NCBI RefSeq assembly: GCF_014705705.1
Contig: NZ_JACXLD010000002.1
Location: forward strand, 398,831 to 462,830
DNA: 64,000 nt
Origin: Spongiibacter pelagi
Lineage (GTDB): Bacteria; Pseudomonadota; Gammaproteobacteria; Pseudomonadales; Spongiibacteraceae
Direction: 5' to 3'
Part shown: in pieces, positions 35,728 through 45,488 of the stretch
Numbering within the stretch: position 1 is the first letter of the stretch
How the letters are laid out: every line of letters starts with the position of its first letter
Translations under genes and position numbers: made by a program
Notes under the pieces: generated by a model
The model's database searches: none
Told to the model about the DNA's origin: nothing
The model's input: the letters and a program-made list of their open reading frames with translations, nothing else

Positions 35728-37527
35728 GTGCCCAATCTCGACCTGATTCGGAACTTCTCCATCATCGCCCACATTGACCACGGTAAGTCCACTTTGGCTG
35801 ACCGTTTTATCCAGACTTGCGGTGGACTGTCCGAGCGCGAAATGGCCGAGCAAGTGCTGGATAGTATGGATATTGAGCGCGAGCGCGGGATTACCATTAA
35901 AGCCCAGAGCGTGACGCTGAATTACACCGCGCAAGACGGCAAAACTTACCAGCTAAACTTTATCGACACGCCCGGTCACGTCGACTTCACCTATGAGGTT
36001 TCGCGTTCGCTTGCTGCCTGTGAAGGTGCGCTGTTGGTGGTCGATGCCGCCCAAGGCGTGGAAGCGCAGTCGGTGGCCAACTGTTACACCGCCATTGAGC
36101 AGGGTTTGGAAGTATTGCCGATCCTGAACAAAATGGACTTGCCACAGGCCGACCCAGACCGGGTGAAGCAGGAAGTAGAAGAAATTATTGGTATTGATGC
36201 CAGCCACGCGGTGCCCGTGAGCGCCAAATCTGGCATGGGTATTAATGATGCGCTGGAATATCTGGTTGCCACAATTCCGCCGCCGGAAGGGGATATCGAC
36301 GCACCTCTGCAAGCACTGATTATTGATTCATGGTTCGATAATTATCAGGGCGTGGTGTCGCTGGTGCGGGTGAAAAACGGTCAGCTCAAGCGCGGCGACA
36401 AAATCATCAGCAAATCCATTGGCAAACCTCAGGTTGTCGATGTTGTCGGGATTTTTACCCCTAAGCAAACCAATACCGGCATTCTTAAAGCGGGTGAAGT
36501 TGGTTTTGTCATCGCCGGCATTAAAGACATTCACGGCGCGCCAGTGGGCGATACCTTTACCCACGCCAGCACGGCAACAGTGCCCGCGCTGCCCGGTTTC
36601 AAAAAGGTGAAGCCGCAGGTTTATGCCGGTTTGTTCACCGTTTCTACCGATGATTATGAAGACTTCCGCGATGCGCTGGGCAAGTTGACCCTGAACGATG
36701 CCTCGCTGTTTTACGAACCTGAAACATCTGATGCGCTGGGCTTTGGTTTCCGCTGTGGCTTCCTTGGCACCCTGCATATGGAAATCATTCAGGAGCGTTT
36801 GGAGCGGGAATACGACCTCGATTTGATCACCACGGCCCCCACGGTTATCTACCAGGTGGTGCGTAAAAACGGTGAAGTGGTAATGGTGGATAACCCTTCA
36901 TCCATGCCTGATCCGGGTGAGATTGAAGAAACCCGTGAGCCTATCGCCAAGGTCAATATCCTTGTGCCACAGGAGCATTTGGGCAATGTATTAACCCTCT
37001 GCGCAGAAAAGCGCGGTGTGCAAAAAGATATGCAGTTCCTCGGTCAGCAAGTGTCTCTGACTTGGGATATTCCCATGAGTGAAGTGGTGCTGGATTTCTT
37101 CGATAGATTGAAATCGGTTAGCCGTGGTTTTGCCTCATTGGATTACAGTTTTGACCGTTTTCAGGCGGCCAACTTGGTTAAGCTCGATGTCTTGATCAAC
37201 GGCGATCGCGTAGACGCATTGGCAATTATTGTGCACAAGGATTTTGCCCAAAGCCGTGGACGCTTGCTGGTGGACAAAATGCGCGAGCTGATTCCCCGGC
37301 AAATGTTCGATGTGGCCATTCAGGCCGCTATCGGCGGCCATGTTATTGCGCGCCAAACTGTGAAAGCCCTGCGTAAAAACGTGACTGCAAAATGTTATGG
37401 TGGTGACGTTTCTCGTAAACGTAAACTGCTGGAAAAACAAAAAGCCGGTAAGAAACGCATGAAACAGGTCGGCAATGTTGAGATCCCTCAATCAGCCTTC
37501 CTCGCTGTATTGAAAGTGGATTCCTAA
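35728..37527 (+). CDS. lepA: Elongation factor 4 (LepA)
   Basis: 599 residues, the family's normal length, from the GTG at 35728 ([20 protein letters not shown]). G1 [10 protein letters not shown]2/G3 ERGITIKAQ and DTPGHVDF, G4 NKMDLP, G5 SAKSGMG. Domain IV and the C-terminal domain ([20 protein letters not shown]) are complete. A ribosome-associated GTPase affecting translation under stress. The open frame starts upstream at 35677, but that part is not conserved LepA. Confidence 0.97.
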   Translation: MPNLDLIRNFSIIAHIDHGKSTLADRFIQTCGGLSEREMAEQVLDSMDIERERGITIKAQSVTLNYTAQDGKTYQLNFIDTPGHVDFTYEVSRSLAACEGALLVVDAAQGVEAQSVANCYTAIEQGLEVLPILNKMDLPQADPDRVKQEVEEIIGIDASHAVPVSAKSGMGINDALEYLVATIPPPEGDIDAPLQALIIDSWFDNYQGVVSLVRVKNGQLKRGDKIISKSIGKPQVVDVVGIFTPKQTNTGILKAGEVGFVIAGIKDIHGAPVGDTFTHASTATVPALPGFKKVKPQVYAGLFTVSTDDYEDFRDALGKLTLNDASLFYEPETSDALGFGFRCGFLGTLHMEIIQERLEREYDLDLITTAPTVIYQVVRKNGEVVMVDNPSSMPDPGEIEETREPIAKVNILVPQEHLGNVLTLCAEKRGVQKDMQFLGQQVSLTWDIPMSEVVLDFFDRLKSVSRGFASLDYSFDRFQAANLVKLDVLINGDRVDALAIIVHKDFAQSRGRLLVDKMRELIPRQMFDVAIQAAIGGHVIARQTVKALRKNVTAKCYGGDVSRKRKLLEKQKAGKKRMKQVGNVEIPQSAFLAVLKVDS

Positions 37528-37540
37528 GGATTTGAGTTCG

Positions 37541-38596
37541 ATGGTCAATCTGATTTTACTGGCGGTTTCTGTAGCGACCCTGTTGATTTGGGTGTTACAA
37601 GAAGTGAAAGGGCGAAGCCAGATGCGCACCGCATTGAAGTGGTGTGTTGAAAAGAAAACCGCCACCGATGCGACAACCTTGCGCCTGCAAGCTTATCCTG
37701 GTTGGTTTGAGTGGAGCTTTCGCTTAGTTGCCTTCGCCTGGTTTGTTTGGGTGATCAGTGTGGTCATGATCAAGGATGGCGATTTTGCCTTGGCCTTGGT
37801 GGTGTTAACCATTTTGGCCGGCATCATCACCTTTATTGATCGTTTCGTGTTTCAAAAAGCCCGCGAGGCCTTTGTAAACGCGGGTAACGTCGCCGCCTAT
37901 ATTCACAACTACATGAAAGACGAGCAGGCCGCGCTCAAACACGATTTTGGTGGGCAACTGCCCATTGCAGAGAATGCGCGTTCTTTTTTCCCAGTGCTGT
38001 TGGTGGTGCTGGTCTTGCGCTCTTTCGTAGTTGAGCCATTTCAAATTCCTTCCGCCTCTATGGTGCCCAGCCTAGAAATTGGCGACTATATTCTCGTTAA
38101 TAAATTTGATTACGGCCTGCGTTTGCCGGTAGTGGGCACTAAGATTCTCGAGGTGGGCGAGCCCCAGCGCGGCGATGTAATGGTGTTTTTTCCGCCCGAT
38201 GACAAGCGTTATTTCATCAAGCGCGTAATCGGTTTGCCGGGCGATACGGTTCGCTATGTCAACAAACAACTTTATATTAACGGCGAAATTGTGCCGCAAA
38301 CCTTGGTGGCTGAAGTGCCGCCGATGAACCCGATTACGCAAGTTTTACGTGAGCAATTGGGTACTGTAGAACATCAGATTCATCACGATAAACGCATTTA
38401 TCGTGGTGATTTTGAGGTGGTGGTTGAGCCGGGTCATTACTTTATGATGGGTGATAACCGAGACAATAGCAGTGATAGCCGAGTGTGGGGGCAGGTGCCG
38501 GAAGAGAATATCGTCGGCAAAGCTTTTGCTATCTGGATGCACTGGCAGTCGTTTTCGGAATTGCCGGGCTTTGATCGGGTAGGACGGATACGCTAG
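37541..38596 (+). CDS. lepB: Signal peptidase I
   Basis: 351 residues. N-terminal membrane segments (about 2-20 and 57-95), a cytoplasmic loop, then the catalytic region: nucleophile Ser in QIPSASMVPSL (about 175), general-base Lys in YFIKRVIGLPGD (about 228-239) and the box-E GDNRDNSSDSRVWG. It removes signal peptides at the outer face of the inner membrane. A TTG three codons upstream (37532) is an alternative start. Confidence 0.96.
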   Translation: MVNLILLAVSVATLLIWVLQEVKGRSQMRTALKWCVEKKTATDATTLRLQAYPGWFEWSFRLVAFAWFVWVISVVMIKDGDFALALVVLTILAGIITFIDRFVFQKAREAFVNAGNVAAYIHNYMKDEQAALKHDFGGQLPIAENARSFFPVLLVVLVLRSFVVEPFQIPSASMVPSLEIGDYILVNKFDYGLRLPVVGTKILEVGEPQRGDVMVFFPPDDKRYFIKRVIGLPGDTVRYVNKQLYINGEIVPQTLVAEVPPMNPITQVLREQLGTVEHQIHHDKRIYRGDFEVVVEPGHYFMMGDNRDNSSDSRVWGQVPEENIVGKAFAIWMHWQSFSELPGFDRVGRIR

Positions 38597-38687
38597 CGCA
38601 ATGGAGTGCAGTGCCGCAGCGCCGCAAGGTTATGCGGAAGTGTAAAAGGGCTGGGAAACCGGCGGTGTTTTAAAAGGGAGATAACAC

Positions 38688-39059
38688 ATGAAACATTCAC
38701 AAAAAGGCGTCGGCCTTGTTGGTATTTTGATCATTGTAGCCGTGATGGGAACGCTGGGTGTCAGCAGTGTTCGTCTAGCACCGGTGTACATTGATAACTG
38801 GTCGCTGAACAACATTTTGAAACAAGTTGTGGAAGCGCAAAATAATACTGAGACCTCACCGGCTCAGGTGCGCACTGCGATTTCCAAGCAGTTCACCACC
38901 AACCGCGTTGAAACCATTAAGGTTTCCGACATCACCATTCAGCCTGACGGCAATGTGATTTTGGTTGATGCGTCCTATGAAAAGCGTGTGCCGCTGCTGT
39001 TTAATATTGATGCGGTGGTGAAGTTTGAAGAAGTCCGCTATGAGATTCAGCGACGTTAA
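38688..39059 (+). CDS. DUF4845 membrane-anchored protein
   Basis: 123 residues. N-terminal helix GVGLVGILIIVAVMGTLGVS (about 6-25) resembles a pilin-like anchor, then a periplasmic or soluble domain with LAPVYIDNWSLNNILKQVV and ISKQFTTNRVETIKVSDI, the DUF4845 pattern. This gene is found between lepB and rnc in pseudomonads and relatives; its function is unknown. GGGAG before the ATG; its TAA overlaps the rnc ATG by one base. Confidence 0.88.
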   Translation: MKHSQKGVGLVGILIIVAVMGTLGVSSVRLAPVYIDNWSLNNILKQVVEAQNNTETSPAQVRTAISKQFTTNRVETIKVSDITIQPDGNVILVDASYEKRVPLLFNIDAVVKFEEVRYEIQRR

Positions 39060-39745
39060 TGACTCCTGAGCTCGAAAATTTCTGTCGTCGTATCGGTTAT
39101 CAATTTGCCGATGAACAGCTGTTGCTGCGTGCGCTTAGACACCGTAGCTGTGGTGCAGATAATAACGAGCGTTTGGAGTTTCTCGGTGATGGTCTGCTCA
39201 ACCTGATTATTGCCGAGAGCCTGTTTCACCGTTTTTCCGATGTCAAAGAGGGGCAGCTCAGTCGCCTCAGAGCCAATTTGGTTAATGGCGTAACCCTGTC
39301 TGAGTTGGCGACAGAAATGGAATTTGGCGCGGTGCTGCAATTAGGCGAAGGTGAGCGTCAAAGCGGCGGTCGCCAGCGGGCATCGATTCGTGCCAATGCG
39401 GTGGAGGCGGTGATCGGGGCAATTTATCTCGACAGCGATTTTGCCACTACACAACAAAAAGTGCTGACTTGGTATGGCTCCCGCTTGGAAGAAATCGATC
39501 TCGCTGAGCCGCAAAAAGATGCCAAAACGCGCCTGCAAGAATGGCTGCAAGCTAGGGGCAAGGCTTTGCCGAGCTATACCTTACAAGCCAGTGAAGGGGC
39601 GGATCACGCCCAACAATTTCATATTGCCTGTAAAGTTGCTGCGTTGAAAAATGCAGTTATTGCTACCGGTAGCAGCCGTAAAAAAGCGGAGCAGGCGGCG
39701 GCACAACAGGTTTTAGAACTCCTCGAAGGTAGCCAGAATGGATAA
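39059..39745 (+). CDS. rnc: Ribonuclease III
   Basis: 228 residues. RNase III signature [18 protein letters not shown] (about 39-56), second metal-site region [17 protein letters not shown] (about 112-128), and a C-terminal dsRNA-binding domain (about 155-225, with [14 protein letters not shown] and [19 protein letters not shown]). It processes rRNA precursors and cuts structured mRNAs. Overlaps era by eight bases. Confidence 0.97.
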   Translation: MTPELENFCRRIGYQFADEQLLLRALRHRSCGADNNERLEFLGDGLLNLIIAESLFHRFSDVKEGQLSRLRANLVNGVTLSELATEMEFGAVLQLGEGERQSGGRQRASIRANAVEAVIGAIYLDSDFATTQQKVLTWYGSRLEEIDLAEPQKDAKTRLQEWLQARGKALPSYTLQASEGADHAQQFHIACKVAALKNAVIATGSSRKKAEQAAAQQVLELLEGSQNG

Positions 39746-40646
39746 TGTTGAGCCGGTATCACGTTGCGGTTTTGTCGCAATTGTCGGTCGTCCCAATGTG
39801 GGTAAGTCCACTTTGCTCAACCATATTCTCGGCCAAAAGCTGAGCATCACTTCACGCAAGCCACAAACCACAAGACACCAAGTGCTCGGTATTAAAACCG
39901 AAGGCGAGGTGCAAACTATTTATGTGGATACGCCCGGCCTGCATCTGAAAGAGCAGAAGGCGATTAACCGCTATATGAATCGCGCTGCCAGCTCGGCGTT
40001 GAATGATGTTGATGTGGTGCTATTCCTAGTGGACCGAGATCGCTGGACTGAAGAAGATGATTTGGTGCTTCGTCATTTACAAGGTGTGGAGTGCCCGGTC
40101 ATCTTGGTTATCAACAAGGTCGATCGCTTGGCAGAAAAGAATGCCTTGCTGCCCTTGATTCAGCAGTATTCTGAAAAATATAAGTTCGCCGATATTATGC
40201 CGGTGTCGGCCCTGCGCGGACATAATCGGGAAGATCTGGAAGCCATGATCACCCGCTATTTGCCCGAAGGTATTCATTTTTATCCCGAAGATCAGATCAC
40301 GGATCGCAGTGAGCGCTTTTTAGCGGCCGAGTTGGTTCGCGAAAAAATTATGCGTCAGCTTGGGGAAGAAGTGCCTTATTCGATGACCGTGGAAATTGAA
40401 GAATTTAAAGCGGGCCCGAGATTGACGGAAATCAGTGCGCTGATTCTGGTAGAGCGGGCCGGGCAGAAAAAAATCCTGATTGGTGAGGGTGGTAGCCGCC
40501 TGCGTCAAATCGGCTCAGAAGCGCGCCGCGATATGGAAAAAGCCTTCGACTGCAAGGTGATGCTACGCTTGTGGGTGAAGGTCAAATCGGGCTGGTCTGA
40601 CGATGAACGCGCCCTGCAAAGTCTGGGCTATACCGAAATAAAATAA
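39738..40646 (+). CDS. era: GTPase Era
   Basis: 302 residues. G1 GRPNVGKST (about 17-25), G3 DTPGL, G4 NKVDRL, and a C-terminal KH domain with [20 protein letters not shown], the 16S rRNA-binding part. It assists 30S assembly and 16S maturation. Coupled to rnc upstream and recO downstream. Confidence 0.97.
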   Translation: MDNVEPVSRCGFVAIVGRPNVGKSTLLNHILGQKLSITSRKPQTTRHQVLGIKTEGEVQTIYVDTPGLHLKEQKAINRYMNRAASSALNDVDVVLFLVDRDRWTEEDDLVLRHLQGVECPVILVINKVDRLAEKNALLPLIQQYSEKYKFADIMPVSALRGHNREDLEAMITRYLPEGIHFYPEDQITDRSERFLAAELVREKIMRQLGEEVPYSMTVEIEEFKAGPRLTEISALILVERAGQKKILIGEGGSRLRQIGSEARRDMEKAFDCKVMLRLWVKVKSGWSDDERALQSLGYTEIK

Positions 40647-40652
40647 GTTCCC

Positions 40653-41387
40653 GTGCAACGCGTCGACCTGCTTCCTTGTTTCATCCTCCACGTCCGGCCG
40701 TACCGCGACACCAGTGCCATCATTGATGTTTTAAGCGAACACCACGGCCGTTTGAGCTTGGTGGTGAAAGGGCTGCGCGGCAGTGGTAAGTCTCGCCAAA
40801 GTTGGCGGGCTGCCTTGCAGGCCTTTAATCTTTGCGCCTTATCCTGGCAGGGGCGTGGCGAATTGAAATCCCTATTGGATGTGCAGCCGCTAAGTCGGTT
40901 TTCTCTGAGCGGTGAGGCGCTTTATTGCGGCTTTTATCTGAATGAGTTACTTGAGCGCACCCTGCATCGCTACGATCCGCACCCGGAAGTTTTTCACGCC
41001 TATAAAACGTGCCTTAACGCCCTTGGCGAATTAAAACTTTCTGACGACCCCAAACTGCAAATGGTTGCCTGTCTTCGTCAATTTGAGTTTTCCTTGCTGG
41101 AAGAAATTGGTTACGGTCTTTCACTTGGGTGGTGTGCCGACAGTGGTGAGGCGGTACAGGCTGAGCGGCAGTATTGTTATATTCCAGAGCAGGGTTTGCG
41201 GCCTGCCCAGACTCACGACGAAGTCGTGTTTGCCGGATCGGTACTATTGGCGCTTAGCGATTTAGACTGGGCGCAACCGGGGGCGCTAGCTGCGGCAAAA
41301 AAATTAACACAGATGTCGCTGCAGCCCTTGCTGGGAGATAAACCCCTGCAAAGCCGGCGTTTATTTCAAGAGGGGATGAAACTGTGA
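40653..41387 (+). CDS. recO: DNA repair protein RecO
   Basis: 244 residues from a GTG start. N-terminal OB fold (FILHVRPYRDTSAIIDVLSE and GRLSLVVKGLRGSGK split over about 9-45) and the helical C-terminal domain with LLEEIGYGL. The Cys ligands of some RecO zinc sites are not all present, as in other gammaproteobacteria. With RecR it loads RecA on SSB-coated DNA. Its end overlaps the acpS start by four bases; pdxJ, which usually lies between, is absent. Confidence 0.94.
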   Translation: MQRVDLLPCFILHVRPYRDTSAIIDVLSEHHGRLSLVVKGLRGSGKSRQSWRAALQAFNLCALSWQGRGELKSLLDVQPLSRFSLSGEALYCGFYLNELLERTLHRYDPHPEVFHAYKTCLNALGELKLSDDPKLQMVACLRQFEFSLLEEIGYGLSLGWCADSGEAVQAERQYCYIPEQGLRPAQTHDEVVFAGSVLLALSDLDWAQPGALAAAKKLTQMSLQPLLGDKPLQSRRLFQEGMKL

Positions 41388-41767
41388 TTCTTGGGGTGGG
41401 AACAGACCTACTGGATCAAAAGCGAATTGAGCAGACCGTTTCTCGTTTTGGTCAGCGCTTTGTGCATCGCGTGCTTAATGAACAAGAACGCGAACAATAT
41501 GCCCGTGCAAGCAAGCCGCTGAACTTTTTAGCCAAGCGTTTTGCTGTGAAAGAGGCCGCCTCAAAAGCGCTGGCGGTTGGGATTGGGGCGCAGGCAAATT
41601 TGCATGATTTTACCGTGGTAAAAAGCGCATCTGGGGCTCCCAGCCTGCAAATCACCGGAGTGGCCGCAGAAACAGCAAACGCGCTGGGCGTCACCCATGC
41701 TCATGTGTCTCTGAGCGATGAAACGCCCTTTGTACTCGCCTTTGTGGTGCTGAGTAGATCCACCTGA
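41384..41767 (+). CDS. acpS: Holo-[acyl-carrier-protein] synthase
   Basis: 127 residues from GTG (GTGA overlap with recO). Metal-binding Asp in GVGTDLLDQKRIEQ (about 4-17) and the FAVKEAASKALAVGIG motif with catalytic-site Glu (about 52-67). It adds 4'-phosphopantetheine from CoA to apo-ACP. Its 3' end meets gacS/barA convergently. Confidence 0.96.
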   Translation: MILGVGTDLLDQKRIEQTVSRFGQRFVHRVLNEQEREQYARASKPLNFLAKRFAVKEAASKALAVGIGAQANLHDFTVVKSASGAPSLQITGVAAETANALGVTHAHVSLSDETPFVLAFVVLSRST

Positions 41768-44446
41768 TTATTCAAAAAGAACGTCTAGATCGAATTCTTC
41801 TCGCCATTGACAGAGCAATTCTGCTTCATCAATAACCAGTTTTAGCGCCCGCTGCAGTTCGGGCGTGGACTCAGTGAAAACGCTATTTCCCAAACTCGGC
41901 CCCAGTAATTCTTCCAGTGTTTCAACGGCGGCTTTTAATTTCGGAACCCCGGTATAGCAACACGCGCCCTTTAAGTGATGATTAATCTGGCTAATCGAAG
42001 TCCAGTCATTCGTGTTTTGGGCGTGGCGAAGCTGTTCCAATTGGCTGGGTAAATCGTTCAGCATAATGCCGAGCATTTCTTTTGCCATTGCCGGACGCTG
42101 CTTGGCGAGCTGTAAACACAGTTCTATATCGACTGGGCGCTCGGTGGTGTCACCATTGAATGCGGATGGATTGACCTCTTTAACCAATAAATAGCGCTCA
42201 AAGATCACGCGCAATTGGGTGTCGGTAACCGGCTTGCTGATAAAGTCGTTAATGCCTGCCTTGCGCAGTTGCAGCGGATCGTCTGGCGCAAGGTGGGCGG
42301 AGACCAAGACGATAGGCGTATTGGTGTTCGCGCCCTGATGACGAATCGCGGTGCTGGTATCAATGCCGTCCAGCTGGGGCATTTGAATGTCCATCAAAAT
42401 TAAATCAAAGCGTTCGCTAAGGCAGCGTTGAATGGCTTCGGGGCCATTTTTTGCGGTGACGGTAGCAATACCAAACTGGCTCAAGGCGTCCGACAAAAAC
42501 AATAAGTTTGCTGGATTGTCATCAACTAACAACACGTGGTTGCCGCTAAATTGCGGTTCATTGGTTTGGGCTTTTCGCCCGCGATAAAGCGCATCAAAAA
42601 GCTGGCAGTGATTCACTGGTGCCGGAAGCAAGGCGGCTTTTTGGGGTAATTCGGTTTTGGGACAGGGGCTAATAACCACCGTATTATCCCGATCGACTTG
42701 CGGCAAAATAGATTCGGTATCATTGCAACCCAAGGCCAGCAGGCGGTAGTCGGTGTGACTGTCCATCGCGTCTAAACTGTCGGCGGCAACAACCTTGATC
42801 CCCCAACTTTGCAGAAGTTTTTGCAAGGCGTTCTGTTGCAGAGGCTGGGTAGCATAGAGCGATACAGATTTGTTCTGCAGCCGGTTAAATGGGCGCAGCT
42901 CTAAGGTGGTATTGCTAATGGGAAGGTTGAGTGAAACCCAGAATAGGGCACCTTTTCCGGTTTCACTTTCCACCCCAATTTCGCCATGCATTTGTTCAAT
43001 AATGCGTTTGACGATGACCAGTCCCAAACCGGTGCCGCCATATTGGCGCGTAATCGAGGCGTCTGCCTGACTGAAGTCACGAAACAGCTTCTTCTGCTGT
43101 TCGCCCGAAAGTCCAATGCCGGTATCCGTGACATTAAAATTAAGGGTGACCATGCCCTGTTCAAAATGGCTCGCACTGACCGAGATAATGACATGGCCGT
43201 GCTGGGTAAACTTAATGGCGTTGCTCACTAAGTTGGTGAAAACCTGCTTGAGTCGGAGCGCATCAGATTCCACAGTTTCTGGCACGTCTAGGTCAATATC
43301 TAGAATCAGATCCAGTTGCTTGTCTAGGGCGGCGGGGGCCTGCATTTGCAGGGTTTCTTCCAGAACATCACGAATACTAACCGGGCCTTTATCCAGCACC
43401 AGCTTGCCCGCTTCCAGTTTGGAAAAATCCAGAATGTCGTTAATGATGGTGAGTAGATTACCCGCCGCAATACGAATGGATTCAGTGGATTGATGCTGAC
43501 GTTTATCCAGCTCGGTTTTCAGCAAGACATTACTAAAGCCGATAATGGCGTTGAGCGGGGTGCGGATCTCATGGCTGGTATTGGCCAGAAACTCAGATTT
43601 GATACGGCTGGCCTCTATCGCTTCCCGGCGGGCCAGATCCAGTTCTATGTTTTGAACCTCTAAGGTTTCCAGCGTGTTGTGCAGGTCGGTGTGGCCCTGC
43701 TGAATAGAGTTCTCAAGCTCAGACAAGGCTTGCAAGTGCGCCTGACGTAGATTGTTTACCAGCTCGGCGATATCACTGAGACTGTCGTCGCCGGCAATTT
43801 GCAGGTAAAAATTATGCTCGCCCTTAATGAGTCGTTCCAGTGCGCGGCGAATAGATTTGGTGTCTTGATTCAGTCTTAGGTTGATATACAGCGCCAGTAT
43901 TGCAGCGATACACAAGGCCGCAGTAATACCCAGCGAGCTGACCAGTAAGGTCTGATATTTGGATAATTGGTAATCGTGATTGTGGAATCCAATCTGCACC
44001 CAGCCCAGTGGCGCGTGAAAATCGGCTTGGGTTAATGCTGGGCCGTACACGGGTCGAGTTAATTGAAAATAGCGGCCTTGTTCATTGGTGGGGAGTTCAG
44101 CTGACTCGGTAAATTCTGGCGCGGGCAGCACTGGGCCGCTTTGTAAAAGTAATTTGGCCTCAGCATCATAGATCGCCACGCTTCTTGTGCCCGGCGATTC
44201 CAGCAAGCTGTTTGCCATGCGGCTGAGTCCCGCTTTGGTCGACGCCTGTGAGCTGGTGTCTTCCAATATGGGGCTAATCAGCGCGCTAAATTCCCGCACG
44301 GTACCTTCGGCGCGGTCGCTCATTAGTTTATTGATATTGCCGATTTGGTTGTTGACGATAAATCCACCAAAAATCAGGCATAGCAAGGTAATGGGTACCA
44401 GGCCCATTAACAAAATCAGTGTTCTTATGCTCAGGCGTTTGCGCAT
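41768..44446 (-). CDS. gacS: Hybrid sensor kinase of the BarA/GacS type
   Basis: 892 residues. Membrane segments about 9-30 and 165-188 flank a periplasmic part; then HAMP, HisKA with phospho-acceptor His in NTSHEIRTPLNAIIGF, HATPase with NAIKFTQHG, DTGIGLS and GGTGLGL, a degenerate receiver-like stretch, a receiver domain (LLVDDNPANLLF, phospho-Asp in LILMDIQMPQ), and an Hpt domain with HHLKGACCYTG. Unorthodox kinase that with GacA/UvrY drives Csr/Rsm small RNAs. The gacS-cysM-relA-mazG order supports the name. Confidence 0.93.
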   Translation of the reverse strand: MRKRLSIRTLILLMGLVPITLLCLIFGGFIVNNQIGNINKLMSDRAEGTVREFSALISPILEDTSSQASTKAGLSRMANSLLESPGTRSVAIYDAEAKLLLQSGPVLPAPEFTESAELPTNEQGRYFQLTRPVYGPALTQADFHAPLGWVQIGFHNHDYQLSKYQTLLVSSLGITAALCIAAILALYINLRLNQDTKSIRRALERLIKGEHNFYLQIAGDDSLSDIAELVNNLRQAHLQALSELENSIQQGHTDLHNTLETLEVQNIELDLARREAIEASRIKSEFLANTSHEIRTPLNAIIGFSNVLLKTELDKRQHQSTESIRIAAGNLLTIINDILDFSKLEAGKLVLDKGPVSIRDVLEETLQMQAPAALDKQLDLILDIDLDVPETVESDALRLKQVFTNLVSNAIKFTQHGHVIISVSASHFEQGMVTLNFNVTDTGIGLSGEQQKKLFRDFSQADASITRQYGGTGLGLVIVKRIIEQMHGEIGVESETGKGALFWVSLNLPISNTTLELRPFNRLQNKSVSLYATQPLQQNALQKLLQSWGIKVVAADSLDAMDSHTDYRLLALGCNDTESILPQVDRDNTVVISPCPKTELPQKAALLPAPVNHCQLFDALYRGRKAQTNEPQFSGNHVLLVDDNPANLLFLSDALSQFGIATVTAKNGPEAIQRCLSERFDLILMDIQMPQLDGIDTSTAIRHQGANTNTPIVLVSAHLAPDDPLQLRKAGINDFISKPVTDTQLRVIFERYLLVKEVNPSAFNGDTTERPVDIELCLQLAKQRPAMAKEMLGIMLNDLPSQLEQLRHAQNTNDWTSISQINHHLKGACCYTGVPKLKAAVETLEELLGPSLGNSVFTESTPELQRALKLVIDEAELLCQWREEFDLDVLFE

Positions 44447-44564
44447 TGCTGGAGCCGAATCCTCTAGCAGTGGTATTATCGTGTCGTCTTTTTACTTGGC
44501 CGCACTATCATACTCCACCCTGATGGATTCTCCATGCCGCCAGTGCTTCAAGGTTGTTGTTTTT

Positions 44565-45470
44565 ATGGCTGATTTTCCCACCATCGAGCATTACGTCGGT
44601 AATACCCCGTTAGTGCGTCTGCAGCGTTTGCCCGGTCAAACCAGCAATACCATTCTGGTTAAGCTGGAGGGCAATAACCCGGCTGGCTCTGTAAAAGATC
44701 GTCCGGCTATGAGTATGATTCGTCGTGCTGAGCAGCGCGGTGATATCAAACCCGGTGATACTCTGATTGAGGCCACAAGCGGCAATACCGGTATCGCCTT
44801 GGCTATGGCGGCGGCGATCAAAGGCTACAAAATGAAGCTGATTATGCCCAGCCATATGAGTTTGGAGCGCAAGCTGGCCATGGCCGCCTATGGCGCTGAG
44901 CTGATTGAGGTCAGTCAGGAGTCAGGTATGGAAGGCGCGCGTGATCTCGCTTTGGAGATGCAGGCGCGGGGCGAGGGAATTGTATTGGATCAATTTGCCA
45001 ATAGTGATAATCCCCGCGCCCACTATGAGGGAACCGGCCCGGAGATTTGGCAGCAAACTGGGGGGCGGATTACCCATTTTGTCAGTTCGATGGGAACCAC
45101 TGGCACCATCATGGGGGTTTCCCATTATTTGAAAGAACAAAACCCGGCAATCGAAATTGTGGGTTTGCAGCCTGATGACTGCTCCAGTATTCCCGGAATT
45201 CGCCGTTGGCCAGAAGCCTATTTGCCAAAAATTTATGAGGCGCCGCGGGTTGACCGGATTATCGATATGGACCAGCAAACGGCGGAAAACACCATGCGGG
45301 CCTTGGCCGCACAAGAAGGCATCTTCTGTGGGGTGTCATCGGGTGGTGCGGTGGCCGGTGCTTTGCAATTGAGTCAACAAGTTGAAAACGCGGTGATCGT
45401 GGCCATTATTTGTGACCGTGGAGATCGCTATCTTTCGACGGGTGTTTTCAACGATGCGCTCCAGCCCTAA
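44565..45470 (+). CDS. cysM: Cysteine synthase B (O-acetylserine sulfhydrylase)
   Basis: 301 residues from ATG 44565. PLP-binding Lys in NNPAGSVKDRPA (about 40-51), phosphate loop TSGNTGIALA, and GVSSGGAVAGAL near the end. Forms cysteine from O-acetylserine with sulfide or thiosulfate. The same frame is open back to 44187 across gacS, but that portion is antisense to the kinase and not part of CysM. Confidence 0.95.
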   Translation: MADFPTIEHYVGNTPLVRLQRLPGQTSNTILVKLEGNNPAGSVKDRPAMSMIRRAEQRGDIKPGDTLIEATSGNTGIALAMAAAIKGYKMKLIMPSHMSLERKLAMAAYGAELIEVSQESGMEGARDLALEMQARGEGIVLDQFANSDNPRAHYEGTGPEIWQQTGGRITHFVSSMGTTGTIMGVSHYLKEQNPAIEIVGLQPDDCSSIPGIRRWPEAYLPKIYEAPRVDRIIDMDQQTAENTMRALAAQEGIFCGVSSGGAVAGALQLSQQVENAVIVAIICDRGDRYLSTGVFNDALQP

Positions 45471-45488
45471 GGCCTATGGTTAAGCTAC

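Noticed and set aside
44187..44564. N-terminal extension of cysM
   Set aside because: Antisense to the gacS 5' end, not similar to cysteine synthases; the normal start is at 44565.
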